Below are positions 1-12,329 of a stretch of 64,000 nucleotides of DNA, one piece after another. Each line of letters starts with the position of its first letter. Position 1 is the first letter of the stretch. The notes beneath the pieces were generated by a model that saw only the letters and a list, made by a program, of their open reading frames with translations, searched no databases and was not told where the DNA came from. The stretch lies in NCBI RefSeq assembly GCF_020497125.1, contig NC_059075.1, positions 29,734,003 to 29,798,002 on the forward strand. Direction: 5' to 3'. Origin of the DNA: Mauremys mutica (taxonomy: Eukaryota > Chordata > Testudines > Geoemydidae). The translations under genes were made by a program, and so were the position numbers.

Positions 1-458
1 AAGCGTAAGCAGATGTGAGATGAAAGGATCAAGGCCCAAGATTTCTTTATATTGATCACTGGCATGCTATGATAGCCTCTTGTCAGCAGGTGTTCCTTGG
101 GTGTTTTTGAAGTAACCTCCTATTTCCTAATCATTACTGGTAATTAGCCACATGGATTAACATAAAGCAATTGCCTATCTCCCACCATTTACAGGTAGTT
201 TGCTATATACTTCAAAGAGAAATTAAGACAGTGATTTTGCTACAGTCACAGTTCATTTAAATGTTAACATCTTCTTTTGATCTCTGAATTAACATAATAC
301 ATGGATAGACAGGAACTGTTTGGTTTCATTGTCAACCCCTAACAATATATGTGTAAACACACAAAAAACCCACAATCATTATCTACATATGTCTTTAAAG
401 GTTGAATCTGGGTCAATACGCCTGCTAGTAGTGTAACCCTTTTTGGCCCTGTGTCACA
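1..458 (-). mobile_element. LTR, cut off by window start (same family as 10366-11401)
   Basis: This stretch aligns by eye, with substitutions and small indels, to the right-hand part of the solo LTR at 10366-11401. Shared landmarks are the 'aagcagat.tgagatga' block near base 7, the 'attaacata' block, the 'gacctctgaatta'-like block and the terminal GTCACA at 453-458. The left part lies outside the window, so its target duplication cannot be checked. The - orientation is inferred from the intact relative. Confidence 0.75.
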
Positions 459-2815
459 GCTAGACTTCTGCCTGCCTCGTTTGAGTCTGTAAAGGTGTGC
501 TGTGCAGATGGGTCCCGTGCTGCAAATTGCCCTCCAGTGTGTTAGTGATGAGGGATGACTACCTAATGATCTCTACCCATCCTAAAAAAGGGACCTGATC
601 CAGGGTCCAGTGACATCAGTGGAAGTGAACATCTTGGGCACGGAAGTCTTTCCATTGACTAGGCTTTGTATCAGTTCCTTCATTCTGGGAGGGTAGAGAT
701 CACTAGTGAGTTGTCACCCCTGATTAACGTTGCATTCAAGTTTTAGGGCAAAGATGTGAGTGAGAGCTAAAAACTGTTCAGCTGACCTCAGAGGCCCTAC
801 GTTTTGGTGGGTTACTAATTGAATTACTTATTGGGGAGAGCAGTTCCAGGATGCCTGGTCCTGCTACCATAGTGCCTCATCAGAGGAGTTAAAGGAGCAA
901 GACACTGCATCTGGAGTAATTTTAGGCCCTAGAGTTTTTCCTAGACAGAGTAGGACCATTTCAGGTCTGCTGCAGAGATTGATCTAATGTGGAGGGAGTG
1001 TTGTCTGAATTGTCCACAGTCGTTTGTGGTTCCTGTCTGACTGATGGAAGCCAGGAGCAAGAGAGAGAAACCAAGCACCCCTACCAGGTCAGGCTGAGAA
1101 TACATAGGCTCTCTGAATGCTACTGCAATTTAAATGCTGATGCTCCAGTGAATGTTTTTTGCTAGCAAAAAATCCTCACGTTCCCCTGCTTCTATGTTCC
1201 AAGCAAAGTTTATGACTCTGACAAACCAGTGTGTCTGTTTTATCGTGTGTAAAAGGCTGTGACTAGGGAAACCTCATTATGTTCTGATTAGAAGAGAATA
1301 CTGACCAGATGCCTGTCTTGACTATACAGGGACTTGCGCAAATTTATTCACTGGAACTCCATTCTAGTTTGACAGATTCAAGACAATAGTGCATATGGTG
1401 GAAGATCCACAGGCTTGTTTAATTTGTCGTCCAGAGCTGCTTTTTGTTAGCAGATTCTGTTAGATCAGCCTTGTGAAAAGCTAAATCACCTCCCCTCCCT
1501 ACATGCAGGTTTCTGTTATCAGTGAGCATTTTCAGTGTATAAACTTTACTTCTGGTTTGGTTTTTATAGTTTCTACTGTCTCTCCTTCTGAATCCTCTCA
1601 CCTAAACTTTGCCAGGAGGAGCTGGTGCCCTTGTTTCCCTATATTCCTAGACAATGGGACCTAGCTAGAAAATTTTCTTGTGTTTTTCAGACTTCTGTTC
1701 CTGCTGGAGCAGTTGCTTTCATCAGAAGTCCTCACTTGTAGTGGAACGGCAGGTTTGGGACTTCCTTTGGGTGATAATGCCAGTGGCTTTCTCTGCTAAT
1801 GAATGGGCAGGATGAAATGTATCCCTTCTTTACATACCAACCCATCACTCTTCTGCACACTCCCAATCTCCAGCCTGTGCCTTCAAAGTTGCAAGGCAGC
1901 AAACTCTTTGAAAGGCAAAAGTGATCTTCTGTCTTGGCTTTTGTGTAACACCGGAAAATAAGAGTTATTGAGGAATTAGAGGGAAACAACCAATTTGTAG
2001 TCTAGTAATTTTTTAAAAAGTTGAGCTAAAAATAGTTTAAAATACTACACCTGCTTCTGAGTCCACCTACCAACGTTTGTGGTTTTACAGACACTTTTTC
2101 CCATTTTCTCTCTCACGTCGTATGTGAAAGACACTCACCCACCCTCAGGTGAAATTAACTTAGGGGTCAATCTTGCAAACACGTATGTGCATGAGTATCT
2201 CACATGCATAAGTGTTTGCAGGATTAGACACCGAGCACCAGATTTTTGAAGATATTTAAGCATAGGCGCTGACCCCACCAATCAGCACCTCTCCCTCCCT
2301 CCCAGCACCTACTGCCCGCTGCAAAACAGCTGTTTCACTGTGTCAGGAGACACTGGGGGTGGGAGGGAGTGAGGGCGCAGCGTGCTCAGGAGAGACTTGG
2401 GCGGAGCATCCCCCTGGAAAATTAGAAACTCGGCACCTATGTATTTAAGTGCCTGAAGATGCAGATCCAATGAGAATTTGGCACCTACATTTTTGAAAAT
2501 TTCAATAGGTTCTTAACTGTATCTTTAGGCAGGCACCTAAAATATCTTTTACAAATCTTGCCTTGACTTGCTATTCTGGGAAAAACAATGAAACTGATTA
2601 CTCACAAGGTTGCTGTCCAATGCACAGTGAACTAGAAAACCACAGAGGAATATATTTTTCTTTGAGTTTCTAGTTATCTCAGATATTCCTTATAATCACA
2701 GTATGTTTAAAAAAACAATCCAGATGTTAAGGTTGATTGTGTCTCCTTAAAAAGCAAAAACACAGTGTGTGAGTGTGAAGACTGAAGGAAGTACATCAGA
2801 GGAAGAGAGTCTGAG
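459..2815. other. ITPK1 upstream intron, mostly unassigned
   Basis: I see no coding sequence here. Around 2180-2235 is an imperfect palindrome built on 'gcaaacac..atgtgcat', of a kind repeated in turtle DNA. The GC-rich stretch at about 2260-2420 resembles the inner part of the hAT-like elements at 22236 and 24897 but has no clear ends. The remainder looks like unique intron. Confidence 0.5.
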
Positions 2816-2998
2816 CATAAGGCAGGGAGCCAGGAACTCCTTGTATTTTAGTCCTGAGTCTGCTGTTAACTTTTTCTGTGGCTTTAGACAAGTTACTAAG
2901 CATCTCTTTACATCCATTCCCCCTTTTGTAAAATGCTGATCTACTTCACAAGGCTGTAGTGAAGAATAAAGCTCGTGAAAATGGTAAAACACTAAGTA
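2816..2998 (+). mobile_element. MIR SINE fragment
   Basis: The order of blocks matches MIR: 'gagccaggaactcc', a gap, 'gacaagttactaagcatctct', 'ttttgtaaaatg', then 'gtagtgaagaataaa' and 'ggtaaaacacta'. MIR is an ancient tRNA-derived CORE-SINE mobilised by L2 LINEs and spread through amniote genomes. The copy is diverged and carries no target duplication I can recognise. Confidence 0.8.
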
Positions 2999-4403
2999 TT
3001 ATTGCTGCCATGGTTAATGTATATAATTTTGTAAAAATCAAAAAGTTCTCCAGATGAAGTAAATGGCTCATCTGCCATCTCTTCACATCTAACAGCTGAT
3101 ATTTACAGGTATGGATGGGTCAATTCACTGTACCTCAGGTCTTTTAAAACAGAATTGTAGTGGCTAATCCTCCCCCCGATACCTTTTCAGATAAGATGTC
3201 AAGCAATCCTAGCCTGCCTGTTCCCCCTCCTCCCACCCACACACATGAACCAGAATAAGCATTTCATCCAGAGCCCTCTGATATAGAACTGGAAATAGTG
3301 GGTCTCTCTTTGAATTCCAGTTTCCTTGTTGGTCTCCTGCCAGCGGCAAGCTTAGTGCAGAGCATAACTAAATGCCAGGCCTGAAATGTACACAGAGGAG
3401 GATCGGCTCAGAAGTCCTTGTTTCTTCTTGTTTGTTTTTGTTTTGTCAACGATTGGAAGGAGAAAAACATACACGTTGTCTGGATCAGGCTGAATTCCAG
3501 CCTAGGGATGGAGCCCTTTCAAAATATTGTCGGGAAACCTAAATCTCCTCCAGATTGTCGCCTGGCCGCTAGTCTGCAGTTGGCAATAAACTTTTGGTAA
3601 AGCACAGAGAAGGAAAGTGCAAGGTCATTTTGTAGAGATGAATGTAGACGAGCTGAGACCAGTTGGACTCCACAAGCTTTTGATTTGTTGGGAGTCGTGA
3701 TCTGTCTTTGTTAGTTCCTTTCCCATCTCCTCCTCTGTTCCCTCTTGTGAAGCTCGTGTGTTAGTAGCCTGCACTCCTGGCATTCTTCCACTCTCCTCAC
3801 CTGGTAATCGTGAATAGATTTATTTGTCGTTTTTTCATAAGCAGGGGAACCAAAGTTCATGGCATGAGGACAGGGCTGCTCCTTCAAACTCTAAGGACTT
3901 ACCACTTTCATCGCATCAAGTTTCAACCTCTTTATTGGATACTCCCTTGCTTCAGTATATGGTAGAATATACTGCTTAGTTGTCCCCCTGTCCGTACATA
4001 CAGTGATCCCCATTAAGAGGACAGCATCCGCTAAATAGCTGTTCCTATATATTCAGATGGTGAAATAGTTATGAAGATTTTTTTTCCCCATTCTAAATAT
4101 ATGGGAACACCTGTGGTACCCCTCTCTCCCCCCCCCCCTTTTTTTTTTTACTTTTCTGTGGTGGTCATTGTGCCTGCCCTTACCAGTGTTTGTATATTAA
4201 CCATGTAAATCCAGATTCATAAAAGCTCTTCAGCATGTGCTTGCGTCCTGTTTACTTCAATAGGACATAAACACATGTGTAAGTGCTTTTGTGACTAACG
4301 ATGCTTCCTTAAATCATGGCCATGATGATTCTTGTTAGGTAACAGAGGTCTTTTTTTTGTTCTTTACTTTATTTACACAAACTCAGGACTGTCAACTCAT
4401 CTA
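2999..4403. other. intron, nothing recognised
   Basis: There is no gene or repeat I can name. Short open frames here show no domain. A C-run followed by a T-run at about 4131-4150 is simple low-complexity sequence. Confidence 0.5.
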
Positions 4404-4675
4404 AAGGCTTGTCTACATGTACATTTAGACTGTGGGTAAGTTGGGATGTGAACCTACACCATGTTAGCCTGCTGAGATCTAACTGTCCATGTGTACCCTG
4501 CTAATGTGCGCTAACAGTTTGTTAGAGCACTTTGATCAGACTGGCTCAAAGCGCCTCAAGGAACTGTTATTGTGCATCATCAAGGTGTAAACAGACAGTT
4601 AAAACTGTAGCAAGCTAGTGCAGGGTAGTCACACCTTGTTTGTCAAGGTCTCATTGGGTGTGTAGACAAGCCCTT
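4404..4675. mobile_element. fold-back (MITE-like) element
   Basis: The ends are inverted: AAGGCTTGTCTACA on the left and TGTAGACAAGCCCTT on the right, about 270 bp apart with no coding potential between. This is the form of a non-autonomous DNA transposon. No clean target duplication is visible, so the superfamily is not assigned. Just outside, at about 4684-4719, a 17-bp unit (gagccattccctcttgc) is tandemly duplicated. Confidence 0.6.
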
Positions 4676-5807
4676 GGTTAAATGAGCCATTCCCTCTTGC
4701 GAGCCATTCCCTCTTGCAATCTGTGATCAGAGCTCTGTGCCTTCACATGTCTGAGAGCCTCCTGTGGCTGGGCGGAGAGAAAAAACATTGCTGGAAGGTA
4801 TTGTTGAATTCTTCTGAAGATGCCAAGCCAGATGAGGTTTGATAGGAGGAGAAGGAGGGCAGAGCCAAGGTTGGGACAGCTAAAAATATTCCAAATAAAG
4901 AAGGTAAATAGATGGGAGATTCTGTTGTACTTCTTTGAGGTGCTCTTTGACCAATAGGCAAAATGTTAGGTTTAAATAACAAGGTTACTGGAGCTAAACT
5001 CATTTTTTCTAAACAAATTTATTGGGCCTGGTCCTGAAGTCCTTAAACAAAACTCCCATTGTCTTCAGGATTGAGCCTGTTGACACCAAACCAGATTGCA
5101 AACCATTGCAGCATGGCTCTAATGACACACATGATCCAGTTTGGTTATTTTTAATAAACTCCTGTGAAACTCTTCTAGTAGCTCCCTTTGGGCTTATGAA
5201 AGGCCCCGCAGTCTCCTTTAGCAGACATAAAATGCTGAGGATGGTTGCACTCGGGACAAGCTTTTTGCTGTTGCAGTAAAATTGCTTTAAAATATCATCT
5301 TACTGGCATGGAGTCCTGGTGTTCACTTTGAATTCTACTCCATTCAAGGACTCTTTCTGATGCCTCGTCTCTGCCAGTCTGGACAGTTGGCTCTCAGATC
5401 TGTAGAGCATGTCAGGTGGGTGGTTGGGGGGAGAGGGATCTTTTTGATTAGACCCCCTTTGTCTAGCCTGCATTCTGACTTTATTTTAAAATCTATCTCC
5501 TCTGGTTTTGATAGGAAATTAACTATCCTTGAACCTAGTGTTGTTATCAAGGGAAAACCAGCATGCAGAGGTGCATTTGCCACAATACTTTCCCTCTTGC
5601 TAGTATCAGAAGATGACTGGTATGTCTTTGCTTTTCTTATACATACTCACTCCTGCCCCTCTATATTCTATCCATCAGAGATGCAAAGTTGCTGATGCTT
5701 AGGCTAGAGAATATCATTTCACAGTGCAACAGGAGTGTTCATGGAGCTTGTCAGGTGTCAGAAAAATAACAAGGTCTCTGCACTGTGGAGCTTACAGCCA
5801 GAAGGTA
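4676..5807. other. intron, nothing recognised
   Basis: Open frames up to 111 codons occur on both strands around 5340-5695, but they have no recognisable domain and their composition does not stand out. I see no promoter or RNA gene. Confidence 0.45.
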
Positions 5808-6060
5808 TGTACACTGCAATTAGACACCCACGGCTGGACCATGTCAGCTGAATTGGACTTGGGCTGCAGGACTGTTTAATTGCGGTGTAGACGTTTGGGC
5901 TCGGGCTGGAGCCCGGGCTCTAGGACCCTGCAAGGTGGAAGGGTCCCAGAGCCTGGAAGTCTACAGTGCAATTAAACAGCCCCCCAGCCTGAGCCCTGCG
6001 AACCTGAGTCAGCTGGCACGGGCTAGCCACAGGTTTTTAATTGCAGTGTAGACAAACCCT
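5808..6060. mobile_element. long palindromic non-autonomous element
   Basis: Inverted ends 'tacactgcaattagac' and 'taattgcagtgtagac' bound a GC-rich hairpin centred near 5930, where 'ctggagcccgggctctagg' faces 'cccagagcctgg'. The same hairpin style recurs at 9253-9487 and 50031-50142. It fits a fold-back MITE; no transposase is present. Confidence 0.65.
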
Positions 6061-6334
6061 GAGGATTCTGAATCTATTCACAGTGAAGTCAATGGGAGTT
6101 TTGTCAATGACTTCAATGGGACCAAGATTAAGCTCCAGAAATGATGACTACACAGCAGAATCCTGGTAGAATATGGTGAAAAGGGCAGTAGGAAAGGGAA
6201 ATGGATGTGGAAGGGGTTGATGATTAGTGACACATGGGCTATTCTGGGAAGATAGAGAGGCAAAGGTAGTGGGCTAGCATTGTACATCCAATGATAAAGA
6301 AAGACTGTAAAGAAATCAGAAGTGATATCATGTA

Positions 6335-7990
6335 TCAAACAGAATCAGTTTGGGTCAAAATCACCGAGAATGGATTGTTCCAGAGGTTCGATTGGGAGTA
6401 GGTGTGAGGGGTTTGCTATAGACCTCCAGGGTCAGATTTGGATATAGACAGAGATCTGTGTAATATTATTAGAGAGATACATACCAGCAGGAATTGTCAT
6501 TATAGGAGACTTTAAATTCCCAAATATGGATTGGAGAACAAATGCAACTAGGAAGGACTCAGTTATTCCTGTTTGTGATAGCCAACAGATTTCTTCATCA
6601 AAAGGTCACTGTATCAACAAGAGGTGATGCTGTTTTAGACTTGGTGTTGATAAGTAGTGATGACGTTATAGAGGAGCTGGTTATGGAAAATAACCTTGGA
6701 TTGTGAGTGAGCACAAGCTGATTTATTTTAAATTAAATGGAAGGATAGAATCATAGAACTGGAAGGGACTTTGAGAGGTCATCTAGTCCAGTCCCCTGCA
6801 CTCAAGGCAGGACTAAGTATTAATCAACAACAGGTTGGTAACTAAGGTTTTAAAGTTCAAATGGGAAGACTGAGAAATGAAGGGAATTAGTCTACTGAAC
6901 TGAAGAGCTCAGGGACTTAAATGTGTAGGAGTTTTGGAATTTCTTTAAGTCAAAGGTACAAAAACGATCTGAAATTTGTATTCAAGGGAAAAAACTTGTA
7001 GGGAGAAAGGTTCCAGGTTAACTGGATGAAGAAACACCTCCAAAAGGAATTAGGAGTACACAGAGAGCTTATGAGGAATGGAAAAAGGGGTTGATCAGCG
7101 GAGAAAGCTACGTCTTGATGGTCAGGAAGTGCAGGGATAAAATGAGAATTGTCAAAAGTCAAGCTGAGTTAGACCTTGCAAAGGAAATTAAAGCAAATAG
7201 TAAAAGGTTCTTGAGCCATGTAAACCAAAAGAGAACAAGAGAAAAAATGGGGTTGCTATGCAGCGAGGATGTGGGGTGGGGGTAGAGATTAAGGATAATG
7301 TAGGTATGGCCCAAAAACTAAATGAATAGTTTGCCTTACTTTTCAAAAAGGATGATAATGTACAACATGGGGGCAAAGGCAGGATGTCTAATGAAATGAG
7401 TGTATAGAAATAGAAATTACTACATTTGAAACCTACATTTGAGGTGGAAGCAAAACTCAGGGTTTAATGTGCTCAAGACAGTGTGCCTGGATAATCTCCA
7501 TCCCAGAATACTGAAAGAACTGACACGTGAAACCTCAAGTCTGGTAGCAAGGATTTTTAATAAATCTATCAAATCGGAGGTGGCATTTTGTGACTGGAGA
7601 ATAGCTAATGACATACCTATCTTTAAGAAAGGGGAGCGAAAAAATGATCCAGACAACTACAGACCTGTTAGTCTGACCTTAAAAAGATGTAAGACTTTAA
7701 AACAAATATTGAAGGAAAGAATAATTAGACATGGAAGGAAACAGAAAATGGGATAAAATGCAACATGGATTCACTAAAGGTAGATAATGCCAGCGTACCT
7801 TGATATCTATCTTTGATAAGATAACAGATTTAGTTTTCTTGTCTAAAAAAGTCAATCTGGACTTCAGTAAAGCATTTGACATGGTACCACATGGGAAATT
7901 ATTCGTTAAGTTAGAGAACTGCCTAGTGTCTCCTTCTTGGTTGGTGCTGCTCCGGAATTCAGCAGAGAGAGAAAAGTTTTTTTTGTAGGG
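6335..7990 (+). pseudogene. CR1 LINE ORF2, decayed (endonuclease to reverse transcriptase)
   Basis: CR1 ORF2 encodes an APE-type endonuclease and a reverse transcriptase that copies its RNA into the genome. The first part (6335-6740) has the endonuclease block 'GDFKFPNMDW' near 6500. About 7020-7280 reads as the linker rich in charged residues (AYEEWKKGLISGESY). Then 7440-7900 gives reverse-transcriptase blocks 'DWRIANDIPIFKKG', 'DNYRPVSLT' and 'LDFSKAFDMVPHGKL'. Stops and frame changes are frequent, so it is dead. A reversed CR1-type tail at 6743-6826 splits it. The 3' end of this copy is not seen: recognisable sequence fades after about 7990. Confidence 0.9.
6743..6826 (-). mobile_element. 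reversed CR1 / Cry-SINE 3' tail
   Basis: The block 'agaatcatagaactggaag' followed by 'tcatctagtccagtcccctgc' is the reverse complement of the shared 3' tail of CR1 LINEs and turtle Cry SINEs. It sits inside the + strand CR1 remnant, so it is a later insertion. The tRNA head is absent, so LINE and SINE origin cannot be told apart. Confidence 0.75.
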
Positions 7991-9252
7991 GTTGTTTTTT
8001 TAAATTAAGGTAAAATAGTTTGTGTTATCTTAAAATGTTTCTCACAATTTTTCAAATCAATGTGTATGCTTGTGTGTGAACATAATGGCACATATAGGCA
8101 CCCAACAGGCATCTTAGAGAGGAGGATGGGCCAGTGCTTAGGGCACTAGATTAGGAAGGGACCTGGGTCTCAGATAGAGACTCTGGGATTACTGTGGTCG
8201 GGAGATAATTTAAAAATGCCCCTTTACATGTTTTATGCTATCGACTCAAAACAAAGGCATGGAACCAGGCTTCCATTTGGGGAGGCAGAGAGGAGTTTTG
8301 TAGCCAGGGCCAGCGTTTGCAAGGATAGCGCACATGGCAGCTGACTAAATGAGAATGTTTGTGATATGCTATGAAGATAGCTCAGCTCCTTTCTCTTTCC
8401 AGGTGGTGGTAAAATATTGTACAGTGCCATGCACACGTCTCAGAGCAATTTGTATGATATTTCTAGGAGACGTATTAAATATGTAAGAAGTGTGTGGTGT
8501 CACATAGCATGTGCCAAGGGGCTCTGAAGGAAATCCATTTGCGTGATCCGAGCAATGTGACGGGGCCGCTAACCCAGCACTGGCTCCTCTTAAAGTCTAA
8601 AGAATAATCCGTCTGCAGCAAGCAGTGAATTAAATGCATTCGTTCAGCAGCAAGCAAAGACTTGTTGATGTTGAACAAATAACTCACTCTCTCCTGCTTA
8701 GAATTGGGAGTAGAGTCTGTGTTGGGATCAGATGTCTCCATTCCTTTTGCTGTATTTCAGTAGCCAGTGAAGTGTGTCTCTCAGTGCTGCCCTGTGGTAC
8801 TCCTGAGCATAATTTGGAGTATTATTTTTTTTCTTTGAAGAATATCCTGTTTAGGTACTTAATTAAGCCAGTTATTAATGGAAACATTTACCATGCATCA
8901 CGTAAATAGATGTGAAGAAATGAATGGAGGTTAATGGAGGCTGATTAGGAAATCTCATTAAAGAATAAAGACAGATTTTAGCTCGGAATTACTTGTCCAA
9001 CTCTGAACACTCTCATTAATCACTTTGACTGTATGGAACCAGTGTGGGCAGGCACATGGCCTCTTGTATGCATGTACATATGTGGGCATGAAAGAGAAAT
9101 ACCTTGAGCATCTCAGATCACAGTAAACATTGACAAGAGCTAGTGGGGTATATATAAAATTTCCCTCATAGTAACGAGGCAGCGGTCATGATGTCAGAAA
9201 TGGGAATTTGGTGCTCGGAGTTTTTCACTACAAAAAAACAACACATGGCAGG
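7991..9252. other. intron with one MIR-like head
   Basis: At about 8105-8225 the block 'cagtgcttagggcactaga' and 'gggacctgggt' matches the tRNA-related 5' part of a MIR/CORE SINE on the + strand. I see nothing else: open frames at 8475-8909 on both strands have no domain. Confidence 0.5.
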
Positions 9253-9487
9253 GAGTCTCAGAGCATAGGTCAGCTGACTCAGGCTCTCACTGCTGGGCTA
9301 AAAATAGCAGTGTAGGCGTTCCAACTTAGGCTGGAGCTGGAGCCTGGGCGTTCCAACTTAGGCTGGAGACCCGGCTAGGAGGGAGGGTCTCAGAACCCAG
9401 GCTCCAGCCCAAATTCTACAATGCAGTTTTTAGCCCTTTGGCACAAGCCCTGCAAGCTCACGTCGGTCGACCCAGGTTCTGAGACTC
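9253..9487. mobile_element. palindromic element with internal direct duplication
   Basis: The ends GAGTCTCAGA (9253) and TCTGAGACTC (to 9487) are inverted, with further pairing inward ('gggctaaaaatagcagtgtag' against 'ctacaatgcagtttttagcc'). It resembles the hairpins at 5808 and 50031. The unit 'gcgttccaacttaggctgga' appears twice (about 9317 and 9349), a local direct duplication inside one arm. Confidence 0.65.
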
Positions 9488-10197
9488 GCTGCTGCAGGTC
9501 GTCTTTTGCAATAGCTCCAATATGAAGCTCACTAGGGGAGTTGCTGTGTTCTCGGAGCTAACGGGCAGGGGAGCATTTGCTTAGGGAGGTGGCAAGATGG
9601 ATACATAGTGCTGTTGCTTTGAAAACTGCATTGTGTTTCAATGAAGTAACAACATCCCTGGCCCTGCCACCTTTTTTCAGTCCTTATCATCTAGCTCTTC
9701 AGTTGGCAGTCAGTACAGGTAGGGGACAGTAATATTAATGTAAAAGAATGCAGATGTAGTTCTGATCTGCACTCTGAAGTGGACTGATGCCCATGTGCTG
9801 TTTAAGCTCATCAGTGTAATTACAAGGTTGACCCCAATAGCACTGTGTCCTTTTTCTCCTAATGCTGCTATTGTGAGTCTTCGCCACTGGCTCTGCTCTG
9901 AACTGATGTGGCTGCAGAGCAGGTTGCAGGGCTGATGAGTCCACAGTTGAATATCACTGTCTTAAACACTGTCTGGCATCATATTTGTATTCAGCAGGAT
10001 TCCAGTTTACAGTGCCAATCATGAGAAAGTCTAGACATGCCCTGCAATTCTATTTACGAAGTGCCAGCCTCATTTGGAGGAGGAGTTGTAGATTGATTGG
10101 GTCCTTAACCTTCTCCTGTTTATTTCGCCATGCTTTGGTGCTTTTTATGCTGTCCAGCAAATCTAACAGTAGCCTTTGCTCCGTGTTTGTTCTGCAG
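9488..10197 (+). other. ITPK1: ITPK1 intron end and splice acceptor
   Basis: This is unassigned intron ending in a good 3' splice site: the pyrimidine-rich 'cctttgctccgtgtttgttctgcag' region ends with AG at 10196-10197. A long open frame that starts at 9985 runs through the acceptor without a stop, but that is chance readthrough of intron. Confidence 0.75.
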
Positions 10198-10315
10198 GAG
10201 TATATCGATGCTCACCCTGAGACTATCATCCTGGACCCCCTTCCTGCTATCCGGACACTGCTGGACCGATCCAAGTCTTATGAGCTTATTCGGCGAATAG
10301 AGGCCTATATGCAAG
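10198..10315 (+). CDS. ITPK1: ITPK1 internal coding exon
   Basis: Inositol-tetrakisphosphate 1-kinase is a cytosolic ATP-grasp kinase. It phosphorylates inositol trisphosphate and tetrakisphosphate isomers and feeds synthesis of InsP5 and InsP6. The exon encodes 39 codons plus one base, starting EYIDAHPE and containing DPLPAIRTLLDRSKSYELI. From memory this corresponds to about residues 83-120 of the roughly 414-residue vertebrate protein, in the N-terminal part before the ATP-grasp core. It is bounded by AG (10196-10197) and a strong donor, AAG|GTAGG, at 10316; it begins in phase 0 and ends in phase 1. The codon before the junction is CAA (Gln), where I recall Glu in human. The preceding and following ITPK1 exons are not in this window. 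The match is long and nearly exact, so identity is secure. Confidence 0.96.
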
Positions 10316-10365
10316 GTAGGCCAGTGACTTTTCATTTCAGAAAAGCATGTTCCTTGCATTGTGGG

Positions 10366-11401
10366 TGTGACTGGAGTTCTAGGTGGGGAGCCAGCTGTGG
10401 TCACTCAATTAGGGTGAACTGGAAAGAATGGGGCAGACAATCTCACAAAAGCTGGTGGATATTCCAGTACTTAGATTTACCAAGCCAGCGTAAAACAGCT
10501 TCTTTATTACCTCACTGGTTACTCAAGTCCAAACAACACTGTTCCCTTGAAGTGACCCAGCCTCAGGCCTCCATCCAGGTACCTAAGTCAAATATGATGA
10601 TTTCTGAAAATCTTATTTCATCATATAAAAGAAAAGGTTCTACCAATCCCAAAGGATCGGACACATTACCTCCCAGGTTATTGAATATTCCAGATCTTAC
10701 CCAAATACACACTACAGCCAATTCTTGTTAAACTAAACTAAAATTTATTAAAAAATAAGAGCGAGAATATGGTTAAAAGATCAGTATACATACAGACATG
10801 ATTCAGTTCGTTTAGGTACAGATTCATAGCAGAGATGGTGAGCTTTGTAATTGCAAAGTGTTCTTTTAGAAGTATTTCATAGGTTATAAGTCCAATGTCC
10901 AAATATCATATTCAGGGTATACCAACATAACTGGGACCTTAATCTTGTGACTCAAACTCCCCCTGATGAAGCCTAAGCAGATCTGAGATGACAGACTCAA
11001 GACCCAAGGATCTTTATATACAATTTCTTGTCTTTTGACAAGTTGGAGTTCAAAAGGTAATTAGCATGACTCTGAAGGAGATCCATCACTGGTACTTAGC
11101 TATAGAATTAACATAAGGCAATTTGCTTGTTCCTCCACCATTCTCAGATTATTTGCTATACATTTCAAAGAGAGATGAATACAGAGATATCCTGTGTATA
11201 CAATTCATTTAAATGAATGCTAGGATGTTCTTTTGACCTCTGAATTACCAGAATACAGCATAGACAGGGACTGTTGATTACACTGTCGGACCCTGCTCAT
11301 ACATATGTAAATACACAAAAACACAGACATTATCTACCCACATGTCTTTTGAGTGTTGTTTATTTTGCAGGATTTTTAACCCTCTCTAGCCATGCGTCAC
11401 A
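10366..11401 (-). mobile_element. solo LTR of an endogenous retrovirus, 5-bp target duplication
   Basis: The 1036-bp element has perfect 6-bp inverted ends, TGTGAC...GTCACA, and is flanked by direct copies of GTGGG (10361-10365 and 11402-11406). Those are the marks of retroviral integration followed by LTR-LTR recombination. A 5-bp duplication is typical of ERVL-like (class III) elements. Reading the - strand gives TG at 11401 and AATAAA candidates near 10745 and 10508, which favours - orientation. The left end lies 50 bp past the ITPK1 splice donor. Confidence 0.88.
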
Positions 11402-12329
11402 GTGGGTTTGTAGCAGAAGGAACAGCTGGTTCCTGGAGTTAGGTATGTGAGTGTTAGTAATGGGCAGAGGCTGCAGACACAGTCCTTCATAGCAGAATCT
11501 AGGCTTTTGTTTTTGAAAGCATGAGAATAGGGGTTTGATCTAAGTTAAACAAGGTGTGTGTTTGATGGGGAGCATATTTATTACTCTGAGCAGCAGCAGA
11601 AATGCTGTCTTTTCATACACACTGGTAAATTGAAATTATTGTACAATCTAACTGCTTGTCATGGGAAGACTAAAGCCTACAGTTAGCTCTTGAGCCAACT
11701 CCTGTGTGTTAGGATTAAGTCAAGAGTAGCCTCTCCTTCTGAGTGCTGTAGAAGTAGCTGTTCCAAGAGCCAGTTGTTTATGGTGTTGAGAAGTTGCTTC
11801 TGTAAACTGTGTTCCAATGTGACATTTGACTGGTTAATGTTTGCGTCGTTCTATTGCTATCCCAGTTCTCAGGTCAGAAACTTACCCTATTGCCATCTTT
11901 TGTATTTTTATGATTTGGGATTTATATTCATACAGTTTGTATCCACTTTGTCTGGCCATCATCATGGTGTCTGAAATCGTCCCAAGTATGTACAAATAGA
12001 AATATGAATCACAGTCTCCAACACACTCTCTTCTTTTCCAGTCTGTTGGAGAAATAGCTGAATTAGTTTTCAAGTGTGTGTGTGAGTTGTAGTTTGTTCT
12101 GAAAGCGGGGAGAGGTAGTATTTTTATCTCTTGTGGGAATGAACAGCAGAACTGGTAGAAAAATGGGATCCATTGTTCACAAACACATTGATCCACTTTT
12201 CAGTCAAGAAATGTTGAAGAAAATTTTCATTTAAATTGTTGATTTTTAAAAATGTCTGACTGGCCCTGGTTGACAGTTTGAGCTCTCCAGTGGAGTGTAG
12301 CTGCCACATGTGGGCAGAGCCCCTTCCCT
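11402..12329. other. intron, nothing recognised
   Basis: I see no gene or nameable repeat. Small open frames at 11690-12309 on both strands carry no domain. Confidence 0.5.

Noticed and set aside
9985..10731. 248-codon open frame on the + strand
   Set aside because: Only 10198-10315 is coding. The flanks are intron and LTR, and good splice sites bound the exon.
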